Below, in pieces: positions 39,863 to 49,964 of a stretch of 64,000 nucleotides of DNA. The notes under the pieces are model-generated. The model was not told where the DNA came from. It saw only the letters and a list, made by a program, of their open reading frames with translations, and did not search any database. Position 1 is the first letter of the stretch; every line of letters starts with the position of its first letter. Position numbers and translations under genes: made by a program. Source of the DNA: Diacronema lutheri (Eukaryota; Haptophyta; Pavlovophyceae; Pavlovales; Pavlovaceae); NCBI GenBank assembly GCA_019448385.1, contig JAGTXO010000014.1:248001-312000 (forward strand), written 5' to 3'.

Positions 39863-41878
39863 ATGTCGCTGGGTTTGAAGACAAGGATCAAAGACCAAAG
39901 ACAGTGCGAGATGGTGATGATGAGGGCGGGCACTTGCGTTGAGCATGTTCTCTCGCAGCCCGCCGAGGACGACGGCGCGTTCGTCGTGCGCATCGACGAG
40001 CCGCCGGCCAAGCCGGCGCCGGTGCACATCGAGCCGGCGCAGCGACCGCCGCTGCTCCGCCTCCGCCACGCGCTCCGCATCGCGGTTGGCAAGCGCCTGC
40101 AGTTTGCACCTGAGTTTGGCCCGCGCGGCGTGCTGGGCGCGGCGTCGGTGCGCGTCGTGCGGTGCGGCGCGCCGCCGCTGCGCGGCGAGTGGTGGGCGAC
40201 AGACCAGTTCCAGGTGGTGGCCGAGGCGTACCGGCACAATTTTGGTCACGGCCGCATACGCGACGGCCGCTCGCAGCTGTGCATGTACCGCCGCGGCAAG
40301 AAAGTCGTTGACGCGTGGGGCGACTCGCTCGGCGCGGACGAGAGCTACTCGGGCGATTCGCTGCAGGCGGTCTTCTCGTGCTCCAAGGTCATGTGCGCGA
40401 TCGTCTTCGGTTGGCTGCGCGACCGTGGCCACATCGACTATGACGCCAAGGTGTGCACCTACTGGCGCGAGTTTGCGGCGGGCGGCAAGGAGGACATCAC
40501 GGTGCAGGACCTACTCAAGCACGATGGGGGCATCCCATGGCTCGACGACAAGGTACCGAGCGAGCTGACCGTCGGCACTGAGCGGCTCGACGAGCTTGCC
40601 GCGCTGCTCGCCGCACAGACGCGCATATTCCCGCCCGGCAAGCGTGTGTACCACGCGGTGATTCAGGGGCCGCTGCTCAACGAGCTCTGCAGGCGTGCCG
40701 ACCCGCGCCGGCGGACGATCGCGCAGGTGCTCAGCGATGAGATCGCGCAGCCGCTCGGCATCGACGTGTACCTTAGCCTGCGCGACGACCAAGACGGGCG
40801 ACTCGCCACGTCGTACACGCCGTCCGACCTGTGGGCAAAATACAACCTGCTGGCTCCATATGCTGCGACCAAGTGCTTCCTGGGCACAGACCAGGCGGGC
40901 GCCGGGCTAAGCGAGATGATCGCGAACCAGTCGGACCTCGACTCGCTGTACAACAAGGCGAGCCGGCCCGTTGCTCGTGACGAGGACGCGTCGAGCGACG
41001 AGCAGCGCCGCAGATTCATCAACACGCCCGCCCTCTGCGCATCGAACGGCATGGCCAACGCTCGCGGGCTCGCAAAGCTCGGCGCTATGATCGTCAACGG
41101 CGGCGAAGTCGACGGCGTGCGCATTCTGAGGCGCTCGACGGTGCGCGAGATGTGCTCCACTCTCGACGTGCGCCCCGACGCATTCTTCGGCAATGCCGAC
41201 ATGGGCTGGACGCGCGGCGGCTTTTGTGCGCGCGGCGCGCGAGCGGCGTGCGGCGCGTGGCGCGGAGACCCAGCGGCGTGCGGCGCGTGGCGCGGAGACC
41301 CAGCGGCGTGCGGCGCGTGGCGCGGAGACCCAGCGGCGTGCGGCGCGTGGCGCGGAGACCCAGCGGCGTGCGGCGCGTGGCGCGGAGACCCAGCGGCGTG
41401 CGGCGCGTGGCGCGGAGACCCAGCGGCGTGCGGCGCGTGGCGCGGAGACCCAGCGGCGTGCGGCGCGTGGCGTGGAGACCCCTCTTGCGCTGCGACAGCT
41501 CACCGCGTGGCGCCGCGGCCCCCTTGCCCCCGTCCGCGCCTCGCGCGCGCACCGTGTCGCGCGGCAGACCGGTGGGACCACACAGCAAAAGTGTACGCCA
41601 TCCGTGAGGGCGCGATCGGCTGGGCGGGGCTGGGCGGCTCGTGCCTCATCCTGGACATGGAGAAGGGTCTCGCGACTGCCTTCTGCACCACGTCCATGCG
41701 GCATGCCGCGACGACCGAGCTGCGCTGGGCACCCTTCTTCCGCGCCGCGTACGAGGCGATCGCCACTGCCGAGCAGCCGTCGCACTGGAGGGCGCTCGCG
41801 ATCGCCGCGCGCGTCTTCGTGCGGCACGGGCCGCAGTACGACAAGCGCCTGCAGGCGCTGCCCGTGCATATCGAGTGA
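39863..41878 (+). CDS. Beta-lactamase-fold serine hydrolase (LACTB/class C-related)
   Basis: Exons 39863-41225 and 41568-41878 give about 557 residues. The catalytic SxxK is seen in FSCSKVMCAIVFGWL (about residue 171), 30 residues after a Trp-rich lid. Typical following features are DYDAKVCTYWREFAAGGKEDI, LLKHDGGIPWLDD, the Tyr motif region KRVYHAVIQGPLLNEL and the C-terminal FYRWDHTAKVYAIREGAIGWAG. It belongs to the beta-lactamase-related hydrolases (esterase/peptidase), not to an antibiotic-resistance enzyme in this context. The 342-base intron contains eight 30-base minisatellite copies and stays open in frame, so automatic translation would insert a false ACGAWRGDPA repeat. The start at 39863 is preferred; 39911 is an alternative. 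Confidence 0.8.
   Translation: MSLGLKTRIKDQRQCEMVMMRAGTCVEHVLSQPAEDDGAFVVRIDEPPAKPAPVHIEPAQRPPLLRLRHALRIAVGKRLQFAPEFGPRGVLGAASVRVVRCGAPPLRGEWWATDQFQVVAEAYRHNFGHGRIRDGRSQLCMYRRGKKVVDAWGDSLGADESYSGDSLQAVFSCSKVMCAIVFGWLRDRGHIDYDAKVCTYWREFAAGGKEDITVQDLLKHDGGIPWLDDKVPSELTVGTERLDELAALLAAQTRIFPPGKRVYHAVIQGPLLNELCRRADPRRRTIAQVLSDEIAQPLGIDVYLSLRDDQDGRLATSYTPSDLWAKYNLLAPYAATKCFLGTDQAGAGLSEMIANQSDLDSLYNKASRPVARDEDASSDEQRRRFINTPALCASNGMANARGLAKLGAMIVNGGEVDGVRILRRSTVREMCSTLDVRPDAFFGNADMGWTRGGFCARGARAACGAWRGDPAACGAWRGDPAACGAWRGDPAACGAWRGDPAACGAWRGDPAACGAWRGDPAACGAWRGDPAACGAWRGDPSCAATAHRVAPRPPCPRPRLARAPCRAADRWDHTAKVYAIREGAIGWAGLGGSCLILDMEKGLATAFCTTSMRHAATTELRWAPFFRAAYEAIATAEQPSHWRALAIAARVFVRHGPQYDKRLQALPVHIE
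41244..41480. repeat. 30-base intronic minisatellite, eight copies
   Basis: The unit contains GGCGCGTGGCGCGGAGACCC and repeats with almost no divergence until the eighth copy. It lies wholly within the intron of the hydrolase gene. The unit length is divisible by three and stop-free in at least three frames. Confidence 0.92.
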
Positions 41879-42136
41879 CCAGTCGTTGTCGCAAGTTGTT
41901 CTTGTCAAGCAGAGTCACTGCACTGCACATTTGACTCAAACGCAAGCACCGCCTAGCATCCCCCTCCCCCCCCCCTCTCCCCCTCCTCGCCGCCTCTCGC
42001 CGGAGCCAAAACTGCGGCGCAAGGCGCGCGCGTGTGTCCGGAGCGAAAGCGCGCGTGTGTGTGCGCGTGTGCATGTGCGTGGAGTGGGGCGCCCGCCGCG
42101 CGTATGAACGTCTCGTAAGGAGGCGACCCTCGCTGT

Positions 42137-45100
42137 CTACAGGATGAAGCCGGCGCTCTCGAGCTCCTCGTCCGTGAAGATCTCCTCGCCGTCCTTGCGC
42201 CGCTCGGCGATCTTCTTCTTGAACTTCTTGAGGTCTGCCTTGGAGATCTTCTTCTTCTGCGTGACAGCCGTCTTGTTGCCGAAGGCATCGACCATCTCCG
42301 TGATCTGCTCCTGCGCGCCCTTCTCCTGCACCTGCTTGAGCGCCTGTTGCATCCAGTCCGCGTCGCCCTGCAAGTTGAGGTGGGCGATGTTGGTCGCCTC
42401 GTCCTTCTCCATCAGCCACGTCTCCTTGCACAGCTTCTTGGTGAACTCCTCGTTGTGCGAGATGATGACGACGCCGCCCTCGTACTGCTCGATCGCGCCC
42501 GCGAGCGCGCCGAGCGACTCGCGGTCGAGGTAGTTGGTCGGCTCGTCGAGGAGGACGAGATGCGGCTGGTTCCACAGCGCCGCCGCGAACACGACCTTCA
42601 CCTGCACGGCCGCGGGCGACGAGGCGGCGCGGGCGATGGCGGTGCGCGTCAGCGCGCGCCCGCCGCGCGCCGCCAGCGCGTGCACGCGCGCGCGCGCGCG
42701 CGCGCACACACCTTCTGCCCGCCGGAGAGCGCGCCCATGCGCGTGTGCGTGCCGTACTCGGGCTCGAGGCCAACATCCTCGAGTTGCTTCTCGACCATCT
42801 CGCGCGTGAGCGGCCGGACGTACATGCCCTGCATGGCGGCGATCTTCTCGTCGACGACCTTGACGAGCTTGAGGAAGAGCTTGCCCAGCTTCTCGAGCTT
42901 GTTGAGCGGCACGAAGACGTTTGCGTCGTCCGACTTGCCCACCCACTTGAGCTGGTACTCATACTCCTTCTGCTTGTTTTGCCTGCGCAGGCCGGTGAGC
43001 TTGTCGACGACGCCCTTCACCTTGTACACCTTGAGCTCCTCGTCCTTGAGCTCGAGCGTGATCTCCTTCTTCAGGATCTCCTCCTCCTCCTCGGTCAGCG
43101 ACATGGTCGCCTTCTTGATCGCCTCCTTGTCCTGCGCGGCGCGGCGCGGCGCGGCGCGGCGCGGCGCGGCGTTGAGCGCGCGGCAAGGAGTGGCGAGCGC
43201 GCGGCAAGGAGTGGCGAGCGCGGGGCAAGGAGTGGCGAGCGCGCGGCAAGGAGTGGCGAGCGCGCGGCAAGGAGTGGCGAGCGCGCGGCAAGGAGTGGCG
43301 AGCGCGCGGCAAGGAGTGGCGAGCGCGCGCGCCTATCGCGCCGCGCCGTGCCGCGCCGTGCCGCGCACCTCGCCGGGGATCTCGTAGCGCCATCGGATGT
43401 ACTCGTTGGGCGACTTGGTCAAGTGGTTCTCGATCAAGTGGAAGGCGTGCTGCGCGACGTACGCGACGCGCACGGCCGGGTGCTTCCACACGTTGCCTCC
43501 CTGCGGGATGTTCTCGCCGATGAGCAGCTTGATCATCGTCGACTTGCCCGCGCCGTTGGGGCCGAGGATCGCGACGCGCGAGGAGAGCGAGACCTGCACG
43601 GTGATGCCCTCGACGGTCGGGATCGTGTTCTTCGGGTAAGTCCACGAGCAGTTCTCCATCTTCATGAGCGCCTTGCCCTTGGACTTGACGCCCTCGATGT
43701 ACCCGGGCTGCGGGAAGTTCATCGTGAACTTGGTCGCCTTGAGCTCAAAGTAGGACTTGGCGGGCGGGTACTCCTTGACAAAGTCGGTCAGGTTGCCCTT
43801 GTGCACCGACAGCTTGAGGTCCTGCACGTGCAGAATGTGCGTCGCGACGCGCTCGAGCGTCTTCGAGTCGTGCGACGTGAAGATGGACGTCACGTTCTTC
43901 AGGCCCATCAGGTAGTCCTGCACCCACTTGACGTTCATCACGTCCAAGTGGTTGGTCGGCTCGTCGAGGAGGAGGATGTCCGCCTTCTGCAGCATCGCGC
44001 GCGCGAGCGCGAGCTTCATGCGCCAGCCGCCGGAGAGGGTCGACACGGCGTCGCGCGGCTTGGCGGCGCCCTTGTCGTGGAAGCCGACGGCGTTGAGCTG
44101 CGCCTCGACCTGCTCGGCGGAGATGCCGTACTTCTTGATGTTGTCGTCGTCGAGCACGTACTCGATGCACGTCAGGTGCGACTTCTCGCCCATGATGTCC
44201 GCCTCGACGAAGACGGTGCGCACGAGCGCCGGGTCGGGGAAGCCCTCGACCTTGCCCTCGGCGATCGAGCGCATCAGCGTCGTCTTGCCGCAGTCGTTCT
44301 TGCCGAGCAGGCCGTAACGGTAGCCACGCTTGAGCCGCATCTCCGTGTTGAAGAGAAGGATTTTAGTGCCGTACGCGAGCGTGAACTTGCAGTTGCACAG
44401 CTCCTCCGCGTCGTCCTCCTCCTCCTTGGGCGCGTCGTTGATGCCCGAGTCCGCCTTGCACTTGTCGCGGATCGACGCGGCCGCCACCTTTGCCGCTGCG
44501 CGGTCCATCGAGCCGGACGCGGCGAGGTAGCTCACGATGGCGTACTCCCAGTCGTCCTCGTCGTAGCAGCGCGAGTCGGCGAGCGCGCAGCACATCGTCG
44601 ACATGTAGTTGACGAGCAGCTCGTCGTCGAGCGAAGGCGCCGCCGCCTTAATGTAGCCGACGACGACATCGTGGTCCGCCTTGCGCAGCGGGCGCTCCTC
44701 GCCCTTCTTCTTAATGCGCTGCATCTGCTCGAGCGCGTCGTTGCACACCGCGCGCGCCTCCGGGTCCGACACGTTCTGCGACGCCGACTCGAGGAGCGGC
44801 ATGATCTGCGGCATGAAGACAAGCGCCTGCGCGGACGAGTGATGCGGTCCGATGCGGCGCGCGTAAGCGCGCGCGCCCGGCGCGGCGCGGCCCGGCGCGG
44901 CGCGGCCCGGCGCGGCGCGGCGCGGCGCCGCGGCGGCGGCGCGGCGGCGCGGCGCGGCGCGCGCGGCGCACCTCCGCCGGCTCCTCGACGAGCTTGGACA
45001 TGTTCGCCACAATCTTCGCGCACATGCGCGAGAGCGCGTCCCTGCGCTCCTGGAAGCCACGCTTAAGCAGCGGGGTCACGGCGGCGAGCGCGGCGGCGGT

Positions 45101-45790
45101 GACGACCTGCACGAAGACGATGCCGGCGTACTTGTGGACGGTCTCCTCGGTCTTGCTCGGGTCCATCATGTTGACCACGAGGTCGTCGAGCACCTTCTCG
45201 ATATCCTTGTTCTGCACGGTGTCGAGGAGCTTGCGCATCGTCTCCTTGGCCTGGTCGCGCACCTGCGCCTTGAGGTCGGTCAGGCACGAGGTCATCAGCT
45301 CCTGCAGGTCGGTGAGCATCGGCGCCATCTGCGACGGCGCCTTCTCCGCCAGCTCGCCGAGCAGCATGAGCGCGCCCACGACCGTCTGCCACTTCTTCGA
45401 GACGTCCATGTTCTCCATGCAGACCGGCACGAGCACCTTCACAGCCGCGCCGTTCGCCATCACCGCAAAGGCCTTCACGGCCTCCTCCGCGGCGGTCTGC
45501 ACGCTCTTCACCTTGTCGGAGAGCCCGTTGAGCACCTCGCCGAGCAGTGGCACGAGGTGCGCCTCCGTCACCGCCGTGCTCTCCTTGCACAGCGCCGCGC
45601 ACGCGAGGAACGCGCCCTCGCGCAGGCCGCCGTCCTTCTTGCCCGACGCCTGCATCGCGGTCTTGATCTCGGTGATCAGCGACATTGACGGCTTACCCGA
45701 GCCCTTCACCAGGGCTGCCAGCTCGGCGCACAGCTTGGTGCGCTCCTCGCCCTCGGCGGCGCAGATCTTTGTGAAGAGCTCCGACGCCAT
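42137..45790 (-). CDS. eEF3: Translation elongation factor 3 (eEF3, ABCF-type ATPase)
   Basis: Exons 45790-44972, 44826-43369, 43131-42712 and 42601-42137 total 1053 residues, the normal eEF3 length. Order: N-terminal HEAT repeats (residues 1-310), four-helix bundle, ABC1 (GLLGKNDCGKTTL; STLSGGWRMKLAL; ILLLDEPTNHLD), and ABC2 (AILGPNGAGKSTM; ALSGGQKVKVV; LVLLDEPTNYLD). The chromodomain-like insert in ABC2 (EYEYQLKWVGK) is diagnostic for eEF3. The C-terminus is Lys-rich (KKKISKADLKKFKKKI), as expected for ribosome binding. eEF3 ejects deacylated tRNA from the E site. It was first described in fungi and is known from some algae and other protists. Intron 1 is made of CGGCGCGGCG repeats, intron 2 holds a 21-base minisatellite and intron 3 is (CG)n. 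All are GT-AG. Confidence 0.95.
43176..43325. repeat. 21-base intronic minisatellite, about seven copies
   Basis: The unit gcgcggcaaggagtggcgag(c) repeats within eEF3 intron 2, with one G-for-C variant copy. The unit length is divisible by three, so the intron remains open in frame on both strands. Confidence 0.9.
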
Positions 45791-45897
45791 GATCCTCGCC
45801 GGGGTCGGTCGAGTCCACGCGCCCAACCCGAGATGCGTTTTACAAGCTTCCCCGCGGCCACTCCTTTTCAAATCAAGCGGCCTTCCCACGTCGCTAG

Positions 45898-46722
45898 TCA
45901 CGTGCCCGGTGGCCGCCGCGCAGTGCGACGCGGCCTCGGCGCGGTCACAGGGGCAGCCGGCGTCGGCCGCCGCGCGGCCCTCACGGCGAATGGGTGCACC
46001 GCACGCGCGTAGAAGAAGAGCAGAAGCGCGTACCGCGTGCCCTCCGCCACGTCGCTCACCGCGTGGCACACGGTGTTGTCGTGCAGCGTCGCGTCGCCGG
46101 CGGCGCGGCGCACGTCGAGCACGCGGCCGGCGTGCAGCGCGAGCAGCCGGCCGCCGCGCACGTCGTCATCGGCGGTGAGCGCGACGTTGAGCGTGTACGC
46201 GTTCGTGTCGAGGTGGAACGGGAGACGCGACCGTTTCGACGCAGGCGCGTACTTGCGCACAAACGCGGAGAAGGCGCGCGGCGCGCGCGGGCGCGGCGCG
46301 CGCGGCGGGCCGCCTCCGTCGCCGCCGCCGCCGCCGCCGTTACCGCCACCGCGCCGCCCGTGCGCGTCGGGCCAGCCGCGCATCACGGCGTACGTGTCCG
46401 CACCGACGAGGCGCGCGAGCGTCTCGGCGGGCACGGTCACCTGTTGCTCGGGCACGCCATCAACACTGTCGAGCGTGCGCGTGTCAATCCGCGGCGCCGC
46501 CCACTTGCGCACCGCCACGCACTGTGCTGCACTCAGCAACGGTGCGGTGACGAGCGGCGCGCGCGCGTCGAGCGCGACGAGCGCCCGGCGCTTCGCGTCG
46601 GCATCTAGCGGGAGGGTGGACAGGAGCAGCCGCGCGTCGACGGCCGACGCGGGCAGCTGGTTGAGCAGCAGCTTGCGCGCGAGCCCGCTCCCGAGCGCGC
46701 AGAGCAGCAGGCTCCCCAGCAT
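45898..46722 (-). CDS. 2-oxoglutarate/Fe(II) dioxygenase, prolyl 4-hydroxylase-like
   Basis: A single exon of 274 residues. A hydrophobic N-terminus (MLGSLLLCALGSGLA) suggests a signal peptide or anchor. The double-stranded beta-helix core shows FHLDTNAYTLNVAL with the metal-binding H-x-D, and DNTVCHAVSDV with the distal His. GTRYALLLFF follows, whose Arg would bind the 2-oxoglutarate carboxylate. This triad and spacing fit the P4H/2OG-FeII_Oxy_3 group. A Gly/Pro/Arg-rich low-complexity insert (about residues 123-150) precedes the core. The Arg/Pro-rich tail probably lies outside the fold. Substrate unknown. Its ATG is only 16 bases from the divergent CFAP58 start. Confidence 0.75.
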   Translation of the reverse strand: MLGSLLLCALGSGLARKLLLNQLPASAVDARLLLSTLPLDADAKRRALVALDARAPLVTAPLLSAAQCVAVRKWAAPRIDTRTLDSVDGVPEQQVTVPAETLARLVGADTYAVMRGWPDAHGRRGGGNGGGGGGDGGGPPRAPRPRAPRAFSAFVRKYAPASKRSRLPFHLDTNAYTLNVALTADDDVRGGRLLALHAGRVLDVRRAAGDATLHDNTVCHAVSDVAEGTRYALLLFFYARAVHPFAVRAARRPTPAAPVTAPRPRRTARRPPGT

Positions 46723-46738
46723 TCAGCCTCTGGCCTCC

Positions 46739-49700
46739 ATGCTGGCGGTTACACGGCGGGCCGGCACGATGGTGGTGAGGCGCTGCGCGCGTCGTGACGC
46801 TGACGCTTCTCGAACGCCGCGCGCGCCCCGCGCTGACGCGTCTCGTCCGCCGCGCCCCGTGTGTGTCGGCGCGTGTCGTGATGGCGCGCACCTCGCGCCC
46901 AGGAGGAGGCCGGCGCCAAGCCGGCGGAGGACGTCGGCTTCGAGTCGAATGCGTTCGAAACGCTCGAGCGTGACTTCCAGGAGGCGCGCGCGCGCGCGCG
47001 CGCAGCGGCTGGCAGAGGCGTGCGCCGCCGCCGCGCGTCCCGCCGAGATCAGCGGTCACCTACGCGCCGGCCCGCCCGCTTGCCCGCCCGCCCGCCCGCC
47101 CGCCCGCCCGCCCGCCCGCCCGTTCGCCCGCTCGCCCGTTCGCGCAGGTGCTCACGGAGCTCGTTGGCGACAAGTCGCTCGAGCGGTTCCGCCTCGAGTA
47201 CGAGAAGCTGCACCGAGCGCTCAAGAAGTCGCACGAGTCGGAGAAGCGGCTGATCAAAAAGTGCCGCGAGCTCAACACGGAGATCGTCTCGAACGCCGCC
47301 AAGGTGCAGACCGCGCTCAAGCTCTCGCAGGAGGACCAGAACACGATCGCGTCGCTCAAGCGCGAGATCGAAAAGGCGTGGAAGATGGTCGACGCGAGCC
47401 ACGAGAAGGAGGCGCGCGCGAAAGAGACGATCCAGCAGCTCAAGACAGAGATCCAGAACCTGTCGCGGCTCGTCGAGCAGGGCGCTGGCCTCTCGATGGG
47501 CCAGGAGACAGCCGTCAATGAGCTCCTCCACGCCAAGGAGGAGCTGACCGCCGAGCGCGACGCGCAGATGGGCAAGATCGTCGATATGCGCGCCGAGATT
47601 GGCTCGCTGCTCGAGCGCATGCAGCGGATGGACCAGGACAAGCTGGCGGCCGAGCGCGAGCTGGCGACGCTGCGCGAGCTGATCACCACCAAGAAGGCGG
47701 AGGCCGAGCGCGAGGCGCGCCGCCGCGAGCGCCTCGATAAGGAGGTGCGCGACATCAAACACTTGATGGAGTCTCGCGCGCAGGAGGCGCACGCAAAGGA
47801 CGACACGCTCGGCAAGCTCGCCGATAAGCTGAGCCTGGCCGAGGCGCAGCTTCTCCTGCAGAAGGGGATGACGGAGCACGCGCTCAAGGCCGTCGAGGCC
47901 TCGCGCGTCCGCCAAGCCAAGGTCGGCCAGAGCATCGAGGAGAAGCTCGTGCACATCGCCGCTCTGCGCTCGGAGAATGCGCGCCAGCAGGATGAGCTGC
48001 GCCGGCGCGAACTTGAGGCGGACCAGTGCCGACAGGAGATCCAACGACGTGCAAAGGACCGCGACACTGCGCTCAAGCGCAACAAGGAGCTCGAGGACTC
48101 GCGCATCGACCTGCAGCGCCAGCGCGATGCGCTGCGCGGCGCGATCGCCGCCGCCGAGCGTGACATCGCGGCCGAGTCCGCCGAGCACGAGGCCGACAAG
48201 AGGGCGATCGCAGACCTCGAGCGCGAGCGCAACGCGATCCACGCGGCGCTCAAGCGTGCGGACGGTGCGACGGGCAAGCAGACAGACCTCGTCAAGCTCA
48301 ACGAGCACATGGTCGCCGAGCTCGAGGCGGAGATTGGCGCGTTCCACGCGGACGGCCTCCGGCAGAAGAAGGTGATCCACTCGCTCGAGCAGACACGCGA
48401 GCGGCAGGCGGAGGAGGCGAGCGAGCTAGGCGCGCGCTTCAACCGCGTCGTCGAGGACGTCAAGCTGCACGAGATGACGCTCATCGACCTGCACAAGAAG
48501 ATCGCCGAGTCGGAGGGCAAGCTCAAGGCGCAGCAGAAGCTCTACGAGGCCGTCCGCTCCGACCGCAACCTCTACTCGAAGAACCTGATCGAGGCACAGG
48601 ACGAGATCGCCGAGATGAAGCGCAAGTTCAAGATCATGAACCACCAGATCGAGCAGCTCAAGGAGGAGATCCAGGGCAAGGAGGCGGCGTACGTCAAGGA
48701 GCACTTTGAGCATGCCAAGGTCGAGAAGGAGCGCGAGGCCTTCAAGGGCGACCTCGACCGGATCAAGCGCTCCATCGCGGCGTCGGAGGAGGCTCTCATG
48801 GGGCACCGCAAGGAGGTGATCAAGCTCAACTCCATCATCAACGAGGCCGACGCGAGCCGCCTCAAGCAGAAGAAGGAGTATGACACGATCATCACCGAGC
48901 GCGACATCCTCGGCACCCAGCTCATCCGGCGCAACGACGAGCTTGCGCTCCTCTACGAGAAGCTGCGGATGCAGCAGGCGACGCTCTCGCGCGCCGAGAC
49001 GCTCTTCGCGCAGCGCATCGACGACGCGCACCTCCTCAAGCTCGCGATCAACAACTTGACGCGCGAGGTGCACATGCAACCCCCGAAGCTCCCCCCCCCC
49101 ATCCCCCCATTCGCCCCTCGCGCGCGCGCATGCTCCGACGCGCGCGCGCGCACGCGCGCCACCAACCCGGTTCCCCCGCCCCCCATCCTTCCCGGGCCGG
49201 CAGCTGCACATCGCAAAGCGGCAGGATTCAAATCTTGGGGCGATGCGCGAGGAGGTGTACGACCTGCAGCGCGAGCTGCTGCTGGAGCGGACCAAGGTGC
49301 GCGCACTCTCCGAAGAGCTCGAGAACCCGGCGAACCCGCACCGCTGGCGCAAGCTCGAGGGCGCAGACCCGTCCGCCTACGAGATGGTGCATAAGATCCA
49401 GTCGCTCCAAAGGCGGCTCATCACGAAGACCGAGGAGGTGCGCGCGCGCGCCCCCCCCCCCCCCCCCCCCCACCCCCGCGCGCGCGCCCTCGCGCACGCC
49501 GAGCGTGCGAGAGCGCGCGCGCGGCCCGGCGTGGGCGCGCGCCGACCGCACGTCGGCGTGCGCCCGCACGCGCGCGCATGCAGGTCGTCGAGAAAGACAT
49601 GCTTGCGCAGGAGAAGGACAAGCTATACGCCGAGCTCAAGGCGATCCTCTCGCGCCAGCCGGGCCCAGAGGTGGCCGAGCAGCTGTCGATCCACCAGCAG

Positions 49701-49913
49701 TCGCTCCGCGAGAAGACAAAGTCGATGATGGCGATGGCGTCTGAGCTCAACATGTATCAGGCGCAAGTGAACGACGCTCGGTACGAGATGGAGCGCAGCA
49801 CGCGCGAGCTGCAGGACGTGAAGCGGCAGTATTACGAGCAGAAGCGGCGCGAGACGCTTACAAAGGAGCGCGAACGGCAAGCCGCTGGCGACCAGCTCAC
49901 CCTCAAAATGTGA
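46739..49913 (+). CDS. CFAP58: Cilia- and flagella-associated protein 58
   Basis: Five exons: 46739-46774, 46903-46983, 47148-49067, 49204-49437 and 49584-49913, totalling 866 residues, close to animal CFAP58 (about 870). Nearly the whole protein is coiled coil. Blocks strongly conserved in CFAP58 are present in order: NAFETLERDFQEVLTELVGD, FRLEYEKLHRALKKSHES, SQEDQNTIASLKREIEKAWK, ALSEELENPANPHRWRKLEG, and RQPGPEVAEQLS with ASELNMYQAQVN. CFAP58 is an axonemal/central-apparatus-linked protein needed for motile flagella, so the organism is or was flagellated. Intron 2 (46984-47147) has a GC donor (CAGGAG|GCGCGC) and contains a (CCCG)n run. The other introns are GT-AG. Exon 1 (12 codons) is the least certain part. 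Confidence 0.92.
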
Positions 49914-49964
49914 GGGAGTCAAAGCGTCGCCTTCAGCCCAGTGTCAGTCAAAACTCTGTAGACT

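Noticed and set aside
41244-41480. Regular direct repeats considered as a CRISPR array
   Set aside because: There are no spacers: units are contiguous tandem copies within a eukaryotic intron. The same applies to the arrays at 43176, 53815 and 58199.
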